In this document: positions 43,964 to 53,527 of the stretch, one piece after another
Position numbering within the stretch: position 1 is the first letter of the stretch
Layout of the letters: each line of letters begins with the position of its first letter
DNA from: Leptolyngbya sp. SIOISBB
Lineage (GTDB): Bacteria > Cyanobacteriota > Cyanobacteriia > Phormidesmidales > Phormidesmidaceae
Direction: 5' to 3'
DNA length: 64,000 nt
NCBI GenBank assembly: GCA_010671905.1
Contig: JAAHII010000001.1
Location: 7,340,026 to 7,404,025, forward strand
Translations under genes and position numbers: made by a program
Notes under the pieces: generated by a model
What the model was told of the DNA's origin: nothing
The model's database searches: none
What the model saw: the letters and a program-made list of their open reading frames with translations, nothing else

Positions 43964-44449
43964 ATGCGATCGCGTCTACCGTTGTCATTGTCTTGTCTCA
44001 AAGTCTTGCCTTTAATCGGAGTGCTGGGCTTGGGAGCCTGTGGCCTGACCCAAGCTCAGGTACCGCCGCGCCAGATTCCGGTGCAACAAAGCTGGACTCT
44101 GCAGCCAGGGAGTGAAGTCGGTGGCTTTAAGGTGATGGGTGGCCTAGGGGATATTTCCATTGATGTGCAGGGCGGCAAAATAAAAGCCCCGTTCGATGGC
44201 CAACTGCAACCCACTGACAGCGAAACTTGTGTGGCATTCACCAGTCCAGAAGTTCCAGCTTATCTTTTCCGCTTGTGTGGGGTAACCAAGCCTCGTTTGG
44301 GAGATGTGGCCGCAGGACAGGTCATGGGGCGTAGCCAAGTCTTACAGTTTGCCGCCATGCGCCGCCAACCCGATGGTCAGTGGGCGATCGTCGAGCCCGC
44401 CACTGACATTTTGGAAAAGACGCTCGGTAAATCAGCTTCCAGCAAGTAA
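43964..44449 (+). CDS. Putative lipoprotein of unknown function
   Basis: A 161-residue protein from ATG 43964 (MRSRLPLSLSCLKVLPLIGV) with a lipoprotein-type signal ending LGLGAC-G. The mature part includes GGLGDISIDVQGGKIKAPFD, a segment reminiscent of the beta-hairpins in peptidase M23-like folds but without their metal motifs. Two further cysteines (ETCVAF and RLCGV) may pair. It lies 55 bp after the previous membrane protein in the same direction and may be cotranscribed. It is probably an envelope protein; the function is not known. Confidence 0.7.
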   Translation: MRSRLPLSLSCLKVLPLIGVLGLGACGLTQAQVPPRQIPVQQSWTLQPGSEVGGFKVMGGLGDISIDVQGGKIKAPFDGQLQPTDSETCVAFTSPEVPAYLFRLCGVTKPRLGDVAAGQVMGRSQVLQFAAMRRQPDGQWAIVEPATDILEKTLGKSASSK

Positions 44450-44887
44450 GCTAAAACCCATCGACTTTGCGTATTTGGATAACAGGGAAAACTCGTTAGA
44501 TAGGCGTCCTCGCCTGTCCCACCCCACCTAAAGTTGAGCAGTTGTGCAAATTAAAGGGCAAGCAGCTTAACCCATGGCAAAAAATCCGGGGCTTAGCTTA
44601 TGGGTGCGAGGTTTTAGGTATTAGTTAGTGTCCTTAGTATTTCGCCACCTGGATAGCCGCTCATTAAATCACTTCAAAGCATTGCTAGATCAGCATCTAG
44701 ACTCCGCCAGCGTGGGTGAACCTCACCGCTTGCGGCACCTCTCCTTGTCAAGGCTACGGTTTATACACATCTCGTAAAGCCGCTCAAACACGGCATTGCG
44801 CCCCTTTGTTCCCCCAATTCTGATACCGCTGGCGAAGTCAACATTTAGAAACACTGGCTGGTAGCAACCGTTTTCGAGGCCCCCCAG

Positions 44888-45038
44888 CCCCCAACTTTGG
44901 GGGAGCAAGGGTCAGAAGTCCCCCGAAGTCGGGGGGATTTAGGGGGCAGATGAGGTGTGGGTCAGTTTACGAAATATTTCGCCAGCAGTATCAATTCTGG
45001 GGGAAGACCGGAGTTCACAGTCCCCCCAATTTTGGGGG
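44888..45038. repeat. Cluster of CCCCCRA-NN-TYGGGGG palindromes
   Basis: Three 16-nt hairpins with 7-bp stems and 2-nt loops: CCCCCAACTTTGGGGG (44888-44903), CCCCCGAAGTCGGGGG (44920-44935) and CCCCCAATTTTGGGGG (45023-45038). Each is embedded in related flanks such as GGGGGATTTAGGGGGC. They lie in the 813-bp non-coding space between the lipoprotein and the transport operon; nothing else there is recognised. Confidence 0.65.
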
Positions 45039-45262
45039 ATGTAGAGGGCTAGGTCTCTGGAAACGACCAACCAGAAACTTATGCATAAGCGGCAGCCTTC
45101 AGAAGGAGAGGCTAGATGGGGGTCTACAACCTGTGACACTCCAGGCGTAACTCAGGTGGCGCATACATTGAGACACCAACGGTATTAGATTTCTAGAAAC
45201 TAAAACTGAGTTCATTTCCCTATGGTGGGAAACGAACTTGTATTGGGATACCTTGAACTGAA

Positions 45263-46073
45263 TTAATTTTGCTGGCGACGATTTAAGCGGCTGACACTGA
45301 TGTACGCGATGATGATCATCGTGAACGAGAAGAGGGTCGTCAATGTACCCAGGGCATAGAGAGCGGGCGAGGTGACGTTGGTCGTCATCCCAAAAAATCT
45401 CTAAGGGCAAAGTATTGTATTGACCTGACACTAATGATGTCCGGGTGAATTCGTCGTAGGACAGGGTGAAGGTGAGTAAGCTGACGCCAATCAAACTCGG
45501 CAAAATGAGCGGTAAGACGATTTCCCAGAAGGCTTTAGGGTCATTGGCACCAAGATCCTTCGCCGCTTCCTCATAGGAGGGATTAAAGCGGTTGAATATG
45601 CCCAACATGATCAGAAACGCGACAGGTAGCGTCCAAGTCAGATGGGCGCCCAGTCCCGAAGTCATCCAACTTGTGGACCAGCCTAAGATTTGAAACATAA
45701 TCCCCAACCCCAGGGAAATTAAAATGCTGGGGACGATCAGCGCCGAAATGGTGAGGTAGAAAAACACGGTTGAGCCGCGAAATTTTTGCCGAAAGGCCAT
45801 CGCTGAGAGCGTAGCCATGCTGGCGACCAAGACTGTAACGATCGCCCCTAGTGCTACCGAGCGCTGAAATGGCTCCACAAAATTGCCGACGCGCTGTTCT
45901 TGAAATACTTGCCCCAGCCAGTAAAAGCCAAAACTGCGAATCGGGAACGTGAGTGTGCCGTCTGGCCCCTGCAAAGACAGGATGAAAATCGTGATCATCG
46001 GGCCGTAGAGAAACAGCACGAATAGCCCAAAGAAAGCCGCTAATAAGTAAAAGGAAAGTGATCTTTTTTTCAT
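45263..46073 (-). pseudogene. potC: PotC-type ABC permease with one apparent frameshift
   Basis: Inner-membrane permease of a spermidine/putrescine-type importer. From ATG 46073 (MKKRSLSFYLLAAFFGLFVL) it has six helices and the EAA loop EEAAKDLGANDPKAFWEIVL. The frame then shifts at the A6 run 45392-45397, where one A seems extra. Removing it gives G-M-T-T-N-V-T-S-P-A-L-Y-A and a normal last helix ending N-R-R-Q-Q-N at TAA 45263, for 269 residues. Uncorrected, the frame runs out of character to 45099. It is the last gene of the operon, 151 bp after potB. Confidence 0.85.
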
Positions 46074-46224
46074 CGATTGGAAGCCCAGTTAGGGCACTAA
46101 AGGAGGGCATCATTTGGTGATTAAATTTTTGCTGTGATGGGGTTACAGCCCCTCTTTTGTGAAATGAATACAGGCACGGTGATGTTTAATCCTCAAGGTT
46201 TCTGAGATTAAACGATGGCGTGCT

Positions 46225-47139
46225 CTAAAGCTCTTTGCGAATATTCACAACGCGTAAAATGGAGAACACCAACATCAAAGTCACGATTAGCAAGAGCATA
46301 GCGTTGGCCGCCGCCAACGGGTATTGCAAGCTGCCAATCTGAGTCTGAATCAATTTGCCGACTGAGGCCGCTTGCCCGCCACCCATCAGGCGCACGGTAA
46401 TAAATTCGCCCATGACCAGCGTCACAATAAAAATCGACCCAATGGCAATACCCGGTGCGGATAAGGGCAACACAATTTCCTTAAAGACTTCGAAGCCAGA
46501 TGCCCCCATATCTTCAGCGGCGGTAATGAGGGTGCGATCAATGCGCATCAGGCTGTTAAAAATCGGCGCAATCATAAAAATGATGTAGAGATGCACCATA
46601 CCCAGCACCACAGCAAAGTCCGAATACAGCAGAAATTCTAGAGGCGCATCAATCAGTCCAATGCCCATGAGTAATTGGTTGACCAAGCCCTCCTTGCCTA
46701 AGAGCGGCACCCAAGAAATCATCCGAATGATGTTGGAGGTCCAAAAGGGGATAGTGCAGATGAGAAATAACAGTACCTGCCACTTCAGCTTCTTGATGTG
46801 GAACGACAAGAAATAGGCGACAGGATACCCAGTCAGTAGGGTTGCCAGCCACACCATCGCTACGAATTTGAACGTATTGAGATAAGTTTTGAGGGTGACC
46901 GTCGACGAAAAAACGCTTTTGTAATTAGCCAGCGTAAAGGCAGGCGTCATGGAGAAGCCGTTGAATTCCCAAAAACTGACGACGCCAATCAACAGAATCG
47001 GGAAGATGAGGAACACTGCGAGGGCGATCGCTTGCGGAGCTGCCAAAAAATACGGTTTGAGGGTTGCCCAGTTTTTAGAGATCGCCGGTGGTATCGCCAA
47101 AACACTAAATTTTGAGGACTTTTGGAGGGTACTGCTCAT
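46225..47139 (-). CDS. potB: PotB-type ABC permease
   Basis: A 304-residue inner-membrane permease of the polyamine/iron/opine class. Six membrane helices start at LAAPQAIALAVFLIFPILLI. The EAA loop AAEDMGASGFEVFKEIVLPL contacts the ATPase. It pairs with the PotC-type protein. Upstream in the same direction lie an amino-acid-type binding protein and its two permeases, separating potB from its ATPase and binding-protein genes. Substrate is inferred only from family. Confidence 0.92.
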   Translation of the reverse strand: MSSTLQKSSKFSVLAIPPAISKNWATLKPYFLAAPQAIALAVFLIFPILLIGVVSFWEFNGFSMTPAFTLANYKSVFSSTVTLKTYLNTFKFVAMVWLATLLTGYPVAYFLSFHIKKLKWQVLLFLICTIPFWTSNIIRMISWVPLLGKEGLVNQLLMGIGLIDAPLEFLLYSDFAVVLGMVHLYIIFMIAPIFNSLMRIDRTLITAAEDMGASGFEVFKEIVLPLSAPGIAIGSIFIVTLVMGEFITVRLMGGGQAASVGKLIQTQIGSLQYPLAAANAMLLLIVTLMLVFSILRVVNIRKEL

Positions 47140-47297
47140 AGGGATTGGGTAACTTTCTGCGATCGTCGAAATTAGGTTTCACTAAGTGGATGTCAGAGCG
47201 AGAGGCGCTCTTTGGCTGTAGGAGAGTTAACCACTAATAACATGGGCGATTTTGCTCTGACATCACTCATCTAAAATAATGCCAATCTCTGACGGGT

Positions 47298-48161
47298 CTA
47301 GAATGCTGGCAGTTCTGGTAAGGGTTCGCCTAACCAAGTTTGGGAAAAGTCATCTAACTCGCCCCCGAGACGCTTGTGATACACAAAGGTATTAACCCAT
47401 TGCAACAGATCCACTTCGCCCCGTCGTAATCCGATGTGAGCCGGAGATTCTTTGATAATAAACTTGCTTTCAATATTCTCATCCGGATTGTTCTTGGCTA
47501 ACTCTGAGGCGACCACATTACCCGTGGCAATCAGATCCACTTGGCCAGAGATTAAAGAAGAGGCGGTCAGACTATTGTCAGCAAATCGCTCAATTTCGAC
47601 GTCCTCACCAACGGCATCGCTCAGTTCCAAATCTTCCAAGGTGCCTTGAGTAACACCCACTCTGTAGCCACCCAAATCACCAAAGCTTTCGACATCAGCA
47701 ATCTCTGCTGAGCCGTAAAGGCCTGAGAAAAAGGGCGCATAGGGAATTGAGAAGAAAATCGATTTAGCCCTTTCTGGGTTGGCCCCCATGCTAGAGATCA
47801 CTAGGTCAGCTTTGTTGGTTTGTAAAAACGGAATGCGGTTGTCGCTGGTGACGGGCACTAATTCCAGTTCTACGCCCAGGTCTTCGGCGATCAAGTTGGC
47901 GACATCGATGTCATAGCCTTCTAAATCGCCATTGGCATCGACCGACCCAAAGGGCGCAAAATCTTGAGGCACCGCAATGCGAATCGTGCCCGCTTCGATA
48001 ATGTTATCTAAACTCGAAAAGGCAGCTGCGGCCTCATCTTGGGCCGTCACGCTAGGGCCACCGCCACTATTCACACAGGCCACGGCAATGAGCGAAAAGA
48101 CACAGGCAAAGCTGGCAATCAGGAAATTTTTCAACCATTTTGGCCAAGCAAATCGATTCAT
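47298..48161 (-). CDS. Amino-acid-type ABC transporter substrate-binding lipoprotein
   Basis: A 287-residue solute-binding protein from ATG 48161 (MNRFAWPKWLKNFLIASFAC). The lipoprotein signal ends IAVAC-V. The type II binding fold shows IRIAVPQDFAPFGSVDANGD, LEGYDIDVANLIAEDLGVEL, NKADLVISSMGANPERAK and the C-terminal LLQWVNTFVYHKRLGGEL. This is the polar amino acid (family 3) class. It is encoded just downstream of two amino-acid-type permeases and upstream of potB, so it sits inside a mixed operon. Confidence 0.92.
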   Translation of the reverse strand: MNRFAWPKWLKNFLIASFACVFSLIAVACVNSGGGPSVTAQDEAAAAFSSLDNIIEAGTIRIAVPQDFAPFGSVDANGDLEGYDIDVANLIAEDLGVELELVPVTSDNRIPFLQTNKADLVISSMGANPERAKSIFFSIPYAPFFSGLYGSAEIADVESFGDLGGYRVGVTQGTLEDLELSDAVGEDVEIERFADNSLTASSLISGQVDLIATGNVVASELAKNNPDENIESKFIIKESPAHIGLRRGEVDLLQWVNTFVYHKRLGGELDDFSQTWLGEPLPELPAF

Positions 48162-48227
48162 TATGGTCATCCTTATAGTGCAAAGACGTTGAGTCAGCAA
48201 CTTGAGCGATCGCTATCGCCACTCTGG

Positions 48228-48873
48228 CTAATAGGCCAGAGACTTTTCTAAGCGCCGACTAAAGACAGAAATTGGAAAACAGATAGCAAAGTAAATTACG
48301 GCTGTCACCAGGTAGACAAAAAACGGCTCAAAGGTAACGTTCGTAATATTCGTGGCCGATCGTGCCAGCTCGATAAAACCAATGGCTGAGGCTAACGACG
48401 TGCCCTTAATCACCTGGGCCAAAAAAGCCGACGGTGGGGGCAATGGACAGTCGCACTGCTTGGGGCAAAATCACCAACCCCAACTGTTGAAAATAGTTGA
48501 AGCTCATGGCTCGTGCCGCTTCCCACTGGCTGACGGGGATAGATTCCACTGCCCCCCGCCAGATATCACTGAGAAAAGCGCCGGTAAAGGCCGTTAGCGC
48601 CAGCGTCGCCGAAGCCCAAGGACTTAACTCAATGCCCAGAATACTTAACCCAAAAAAGGCCAGCAAAAACTGGATGAGTAACGGTGTTCCTTGAATGATT
48701 TCAGCCACCCCTCGACTGGCATAACGCAAAGGGCGCAACGGTGAAATCCGCATTAGCATCAATCCAAAACCGGTAATGCCTCCACAGATAAAGGCCACGA
48801 GGGAGAGCAACAGTGTCCAGCGAGCGGCCCAAATCAGCGCCAAGACGATATCGATGTAACTGAAATCTCGCAT
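48228..48873 (-). pseudogene. Polar amino acid ABC permease with one apparent frameshift
   Basis: A His/Glu/Gln-type permease from ATG 48873 (MRDFSYIDIVLALIWAARWT). The first frame has QGTPLLIQFLLAFFGLSILG and the EAA-type loop SQWEAARAMSFNYFQQLGLV, then ends abruptly after VGFFGPGD. The A6 run 48421-48426 seems one base too long. Removing it joins V-G-F to LAQVIKGTSLASAIGFIELA and gives a normal 214-residue protein ending S-R-R-L-E-K-S-L-A-Y at 48228. It pairs with the permease at 48908. Confidence 0.87.
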
Positions 48874-48907
48874 GGAACACGGGGATGGTAGAGCAAATAA
48901 GCGGAGT

Positions 48908-49579
48908 TTAGAGATAACGGGTGAAGTGAAATAAGCGGCGGTGCAGGAGTTGCGCCGTGAGCTTAAACAACAGCGTTAGCAGAATGTAGATAACGGCGAC
49001 TGCTGAAAACACCTCAAAGTCTCGAAAGGTGCGCGATCGCAAAAAATTGCCCGTAAAGGTCAATTCTTCTGCTGAAATCTGAGAGACAACACTAGAGAGC
49101 AGCATCAGCAACACAATTTGACCAATTAACGCCGGATAGATGCTGGCGATCGCTGGTTTGAGCACGACCAAACGAAATATTTTGAGTTGATTCAGCCCCA
49201 AAGATTTCCCTGCTTCAATCTGACCAGGACTGATGGATTCAATGCCAGCTCGAATGATCTCTGTAGCATAGGCGCCGAAGTTGATCGTCAATGCGAGCAA
49301 CGCGGCCTGCTCATTCCCTAAGGTTGGCCCTAAACTTGAGATGCCAAAGAAGATGAACAATAGCTGCACCAGAAAAGGGGTATTCCGAATCGCTTCCACA
49401 TAAACTGTGGCCAGCGATCGCAAGACTCGCTGGCCAGAAATTCTGCATAACGCGCCCACCGTGCCAACTAGCAACCCCAGTACCGTTGCCCCAACTGACA
49501 GCTGAAGGGTCAGCCAGACTCCTTCCAGCAACAGCGGCCAGTTATCCCAAATCACTTGAAATTGGAACCGGTAGGTCAT
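48908..49579 (-). CDS. Polar amino acid ABC permease
   Basis: A 223-residue permease from ATG 49579 (MTYRFQFQVIWDNWPLLLEG); the open frame extends to 49639 but the extra part looks non-coding. Features: five or so helices, the family motif EAIRNTPFLVQLLFIFFGI and the loop GQIEAGKSLGLNQLKIFRLV. With the next gene it makes the heteromeric channel of a family-3 importer. No family-3 ATPase lies in the operon. Confidence 0.92.
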   Translation of the reverse strand: MTYRFQFQVIWDNWPLLLEGVWLTLQLSVGATVLGLLVGTVGALCRISGQRVLRSLATVYVEAIRNTPFLVQLLFIFFGISSLGPTLGNEQAALLALTINFGAYATEIIRAGIESISPGQIEAGKSLGLNQLKIFRLVVLKPAIASIYPALIGQIVLLMLLSSVVSQISAEELTFTGNFLRSRTFRDFEVFSAVAVIYILLTLLFKLTAQLLHRRLFHFTRYL

Positions 49580-49678
49580 GGTCAAACAGAAAAGTCCGCA
49601 GGTAAGGGTGAAGCCAGAGAAGCTGGCCCGTGGCTTCACCCAGAGAACAAGTAAATCGGGCTCAATCAGCTCGCTCGC

Positions 49679-50986
49679 TTACGAAGCGATGAACTCATTC
49701 CACTTCTGTACCAGGTAAGTGTTTTCGGCCATGGTGGAGTTCCAGCAGACGATGTTGCCAAAGCGCTCCTTAAAGGAACCGCCATCGCGTACGACCCCTG
49801 ACTTGGCTAAGGTTTTGCCAAAGGGGTCAACCATGTCTTCAGAAGCAGGCTGCCCTTCGTACCAGAACGCCCACTCGGCCTCAGACATGTATTGCTTCGA
49901 GTTTTCGGGGGCGGCACTGTAGTAGCCTTGGCGGCCTAAGAAAGCCCCCACCCAGCCTTCCAGCATCCAATTGAGATACTCATAAGCGGCATCGAGTTGC
50001 ATGCCTTCCAAGTTCTTCGACAAACCAACGCCGCCGCCCCAGCCGCGATAGCCCTCTTTGAGGGGGGCGTAAACGCAATCAATGCCTTTGGACTGGACCG
50101 CTGTCACCGCTGGGGACCACATCGACTGCAGCACGACTTCCCCAGAAGACATCAGGTTCACCGACTCATCAAAGGTCTTCCAGAAAGCGCGGAATTGCCC
50201 TGCCGCCTTTTGCTCTTTGAGGATGTCGATGATTTGATCAATTTCGGCCTGGGTCATGTTGCCTTTGTCGGCAAAGGTCATCAGTCCCAGCGATTCGGCC
50301 ACCATCGCGGCATCCATAATGCCAATTTGGGGAATATCGAGGATGGAGGTTTTACCCCGAAATTCTTCGTTGAACAATTCACCCCAGGTTTCGATCGGGC
50401 GCCCCACCAAGTCGGGACGATAGCCCAAGGTATCGGCGTTGTACTGGAAAGGAATGAGGGTGGCGAAATCCGTCGGGGTCGGCGAGAACTCGGTGGAGTC
50501 AGGGCCAGTCAGATACATGACCTTATAGGGCGCGGTCCCTTGGGACGCCTCCACCGGCATGCCTTCGTATTTACCGGTGGTAAAGAAGGAGACAATCTTG
50601 TCCCAATCTTTGATCTTGGCGATCTCGACGGGACGCAGGTTGCCAGAAGGCACCACGAGCGGCAGGCTGAAATACTCCCCATCAAAGATGTCGTATTGAT
50701 CGGGCTGGGTAATCGCGATTTGATTGTTTTCTTCGGTGCTGAGGGCCCGCATCTCCAGCTTAAAGCCCAAGTCCTCTTGAGCTTTGTCGCGAATTTCGTT
50801 GATTTGAGAAACGCCCGTACCAATCAATCGCAGCGTCACATCTTTGCTGGCATTGGTATTGACCTCTGGCCCCGGTGCCGGATTGTTGGGGGTGCCTTCG
50901 GGGGCACCGCTACAGCGAGCCGCCGCGATCGCGGCCCCAGCGGCGAGGCCCGTGCGAATCATGTAGCGTCGTGAAATATTTGGCAT
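49679..50986 (-). CDS. potD: PotD-type substrate-binding protein with twin-arginine signal
   Basis: A 435-residue solute-binding protein of the spermidine/putrescine class (type I of the large PotD/FbpA cluster). The N-terminus M-P-N-I-S-R-R-Y-M-I-R-T-G-L-A is a Tat-type signal, followed by a possible lipobox near A-A-A-R-C-S. The mature part shows IPFQYNADTLGYRPDLVGRP, TWGELFNEEFRGKTSILDIP and EVVLQSMWSPAVTAVQSKGI. The order suits spermidine/putrescine or other cationic or iron substrates; the exact ligand cannot be read. It is encoded 65 bp downstream of the ATPase. Confidence 0.88.
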   Translation of the reverse strand: MPNISRRYMIRTGLAAGAAIAAARCSGAPEGTPNNPAPGPEVNTNASKDVTLRLIGTGVSQINEIRDKAQEDLGFKLEMRALSTEENNQIAITQPDQYDIFDGEYFSLPLVVPSGNLRPVEIAKIKDWDKIVSFFTTGKYEGMPVEASQGTAPYKVMYLTGPDSTEFSPTPTDFATLIPFQYNADTLGYRPDLVGRPIETWGELFNEEFRGKTSILDIPQIGIMDAAMVAESLGLMTFADKGNMTQAEIDQIIDILKEQKAAGQFRAFWKTFDESVNLMSSGEVVLQSMWSPAVTAVQSKGIDCVYAPLKEGYRGWGGGVGLSKNLEGMQLDAAYEYLNWMLEGWVGAFLGRQGYYSAAPENSKQYMSEAEWAFWYEGQPASEDMVDPFGKTLAKSGVVRDGGSFKERFGNIVCWNSTMAENTYLVQKWNEFIAS

Positions 50987-51051
50987 CTTTGTCTCCTGTC
51001 AGAATTTTGTTGATTTTAAGAGCAGATTAAGGAAAATCGTCAACAACTTAA

Positions 51052-52257
51052 TCAATAGGGCAGAAAAACGCAATCACGAGCGGCCCATCGTAAGGTCACC
51101 ACCTGGCCTTCACTCAGGCCAGATTGAGACCACTCCACCGTACGCACTTTATAAAGCAGTTCTTGCCCCGTCGCTTCAGCCAGCAGGGAAACCCTGGTGA
51201 CATACCCGGTCAGTTCAACATCGACAATGCGAGCAGGCAAATGGTTGGCGGGGGAAGAGGACGTACCCTCGGTGTCATGAGCCACGATCATCAACAAATC
51301 AGGCCGCACGGAGCAGGCTGCCGTCTGGCCCACGGGCACCGCATGACCGCGACTAAAGACGGAGCCGAGGCCCTCGACCGCGAGCTCAATTAGTTCTAAG
51401 CCGTCGCTATCCGGCACCGCTTTCGTCACCTGGCCTTCGAAAATGTTGTTGTCACCAATAAATTTGGCCACGAACTGAGACGCGGGGGCATCAAACAACT
51501 CACTGGGGGTCGCCACCTGATCAATATGGCCGTGATCCATCACCACAATCTGGTCTGAGAGCGAAAAAGCTTCTTCGACATGGTGGGTGACTTGGATAAA
51601 GGTCAACCCAAACTGCTTTTGAATGTTGCGCAGTTCACTCCGCATTCGCACCCGTAGATTTTCATCTAAGGCACTAAGGGGCTCGTCGAGCATGAGTACC
51701 TGAGGACGGGTGACGAGGGCGCGAGCTAGGGCAATTCGCTGTTGCTGACCGCCACTCAGTTGATCGGGCTTGCGATCGCTGGTATGACTGAGTCCCACTA
51801 ATTCCAAAATCTCACCCACGCGTTGCCGACGCTCCGCCTTGGGAACTTTATGCATCCGCAGTCCAAATTCGACATTTTGCCAGACCGTCTTATGGGGAAA
51901 CAGCGCGTAGTTCTGAAACATCATGGCGGTGTTACGCTTGGCCGGAGGCAATTCATTCACTCGGCGATCGCCAATGTAAATATCGCCACTCGTAATCGTT
52001 TCGTGACCGGCAATCATCCGCAAGGTGGTCGTTTTGCCACAACCACTAGGGCCTAATAGGCAACAGTAAGAACCTGGCGGAATATCCAAAAATAGATTTT
52101 CGACCGCCGTAAACTGTCCGTACTGCTTTGTCACTGACTGCAAAGAGACGCCAGCTGCACCTTGAGACAGCACCTGCTGAATATCATCTTGCTTCGCTAG
52201 TTGGGGTGACGAGGCCTGGGCAGGCGTCATATTCGGAGCATCCAGTGCCATCGGCAT
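51052..52257 (-). CDS. potA: PotA-type ABC transporter ATP-binding protein
   Basis: A 401-residue ATPase from ATG 52257 (MPMALDAPNMTPAQ). Walker A is GPSGCGKTTTL, the Q-loop is MMFQNYALFPH, the signature is QLSGGQQQRIALARAL, Walker B is VLMLDEPLSALD, and the H-loop is IQVTHHVEEA. The C-terminal TOBE/OB part includes SVRPDLLMIV. This is the PotA/CysA class. It is the only ATPase in a seven-gene operon that also holds an amino-acid-type permease pair, and it is the first gene, with a 520-bp upstream region. Confidence 0.93.
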   Translation of the reverse strand: MPMALDAPNMTPAQASSPQLAKQDDIQQVLSQGAAGVSLQSVTKQYGQFTAVENLFLDIPPGSYCCLLGPSGCGKTTTLRMIAGHETITSGDIYIGDRRVNELPPAKRNTAMMFQNYALFPHKTVWQNVEFGLRMHKVPKAERRQRVGEILELVGLSHTSDRKPDQLSGGQQQRIALARALVTRPQVLMLDEPLSALDENLRVRMRSELRNIQKQFGLTFIQVTHHVEEAFSLSDQIVVMDHGHIDQVATPSELFDAPASQFVAKFIGDNNIFEGQVTKAVPDSDGLELIELAVEGLGSVFSRGHAVPVGQTAACSVRPDLLMIVAHDTEGTSSSPANHLPARIVDVELTGYVTRVSLLAEATGQELLYKVRTVEWSQSGLSEGQVVTLRWAARDCVFLPY

Positions 52258-52284
52258 CACTCGCTGCTTTAAAAAACAAGTCAA

Positions 52285-52804
52285 AGACTATAAAACCACT
52301 GCTCAACGTCTCACAGACCAGAAACATGAATCTGTAACATTTACAGCAACTCATTCGAAAATATTAAAGCCTTCCTTAATGACTCATCTCCTCATCTGAC
52401 GCTGAATCTTTGGAAAATTAGGTGCACTCAGTCAACAGGTGCATACTGTATGCAATTCTCGGCAAAAATATCGTATTTCGTGATACAGATCACAGTCTGT
52501 GTGAAAGAAACTGTCTAGCGAGTCCGACGCCACCTGGATGCCAACTAAGCGGAGCATTCATATCGAGCGGTCACCAAAGTTGAGCGCGTGTTGAGTAAAT
52601 GCAGGCGCGATGATGTCGGATTCTAAAGACTTCTGAGGTTGATTGATAATAGATCCTAAAGATTCCCAGACTCAGAACTCATTGATAGAGTTAGCGGTAA
52701 ATCTTTCCCACCTGTTTCAATGGCGAAGGATAACAGTTACTACACGGTCTCTTTGGTTGTTCAATGGCTGTGTTGGCTTAGCCCGTAGTCAGGGTGGCTC
52801 AGAC
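52285..52804. other. Intergenic region upstream of the transport operon
   Basis: A 520-bp space between the convergent-looking end of the 240-residue protein (52805) and the potA-type start. It must contain the operon promoter. I saw no strong hairpin, tRNA or credible small ORF. Short AT-rich stretches near 52330-52380 could hold the promoter. Confidence 0.4.
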
Positions 52805-53527
52805 CTACCACCAGGCAGCGTTCGGATCTTCAATCCAGTAACGACCACCACCAGGAGCAACTTCCAGGCCTGGACGGGGTAAGTTTTCGCCCGTTGCGGT
52901 ATTCTGGCCATCTGGCATTAATAAGTCGCTTTCGGCAGCCGCAATATCGTCGATGAGTACCCGGCGAAAGCCTGACAGTAACTCAATCGTATTGGGGTCG
53001 AGATAGCGAAACTCTAAAGCATCATCAGGTAGATGCTGACGGTTGGCATAGCGCTCAATGGAGAGGCGATCGCTGGGGCGGAAGCTCACAGTAAATAGTC
53101 TGGGTTGCAGTATTGGCCCGAGTCCTCGCAATTGCCCCTGGTGATCGCTCAAGCTGGCCAAGCCTTGCTTTAAATGGGTGATAAAGAGGGGAGTGTCGTG
53201 GACTAAACCGTAACTATCCGGCAACTCTAGATCACCGGCTGTCTTGTTTGCCTCGATGGACTCTTGATGATTGGCCAAATCAGCCTCGTCGAGCGTAATT
53301 GCCGTCTGACTGCCCTGCCAGGCCGCAATATAGTCTTGATAAGCAGGCATCGACCAGCGATTGCTGTCCACGCTCCCTGGTGAGCTACCTACCAATATCG
53401 GCAAGAGCGGTTGCCAAGAGACTTGAAACGTTACTCGGGGCTGCTGCCGTTCCGTATTTAAGTAGAGGGATACTACGGCAAATAGGGAAATTACTGAACC
53501 GCCCAGTGTCAACCACGACTTTTGCAT
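52805..53527 (-). CDS. Hypothetical exported or membrane-anchored protein
   Basis: A 240-residue protein from ATG 53527 with an N-terminal hydrophobic anchor (MQKSWLTLGGSVISLFAVVS) and a soluble remainder without known motifs. Recognisable features are a conserved-looking DSYGLVHDTPLFITHLKQGL and a Gly-rich end (APGGGRYWIEDP). It may be tethered to the membrane and face the periplasm. Flanked by the operon promoter and repeat copy B3, it stands alone. No function can be given. Confidence 0.65.
   Translation of the reverse strand: MQKSWLTLGGSVISLFAVVSLYLNTERQQPRVTFQVSWQPLLPILVGSSPGSVDSNRWSMPAYQDYIAAWQGSQTAITLDEADLANHQESIEANKTAGDLELPDSYGLVHDTPLFITHLKQGLASLSDHQGQLRGLGPILQPRLFTVSFRPSDRLSIERYANRQHLPDDALEFRYLDPNTIELLSGFRRVLIDDIAAAESDLLMPDGQNTATGENLPRPGLEVAPGGGRYWIEDPNAAWW

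Noticed and set aside
45099-45262. Extra 54 codons at the C-terminus of the PotC-type frame
   Set aside because: They appear only after the A6 shift and match no permease; the corrected frame stops at 45263.
49997-50974. 325-residue plus-strand ORF antisense to the PotD-type gene
   Set aside because: It is a shadow frame of a strongly supported gene; the His/Gly/Arg-rich composition is typical of antisense frames.
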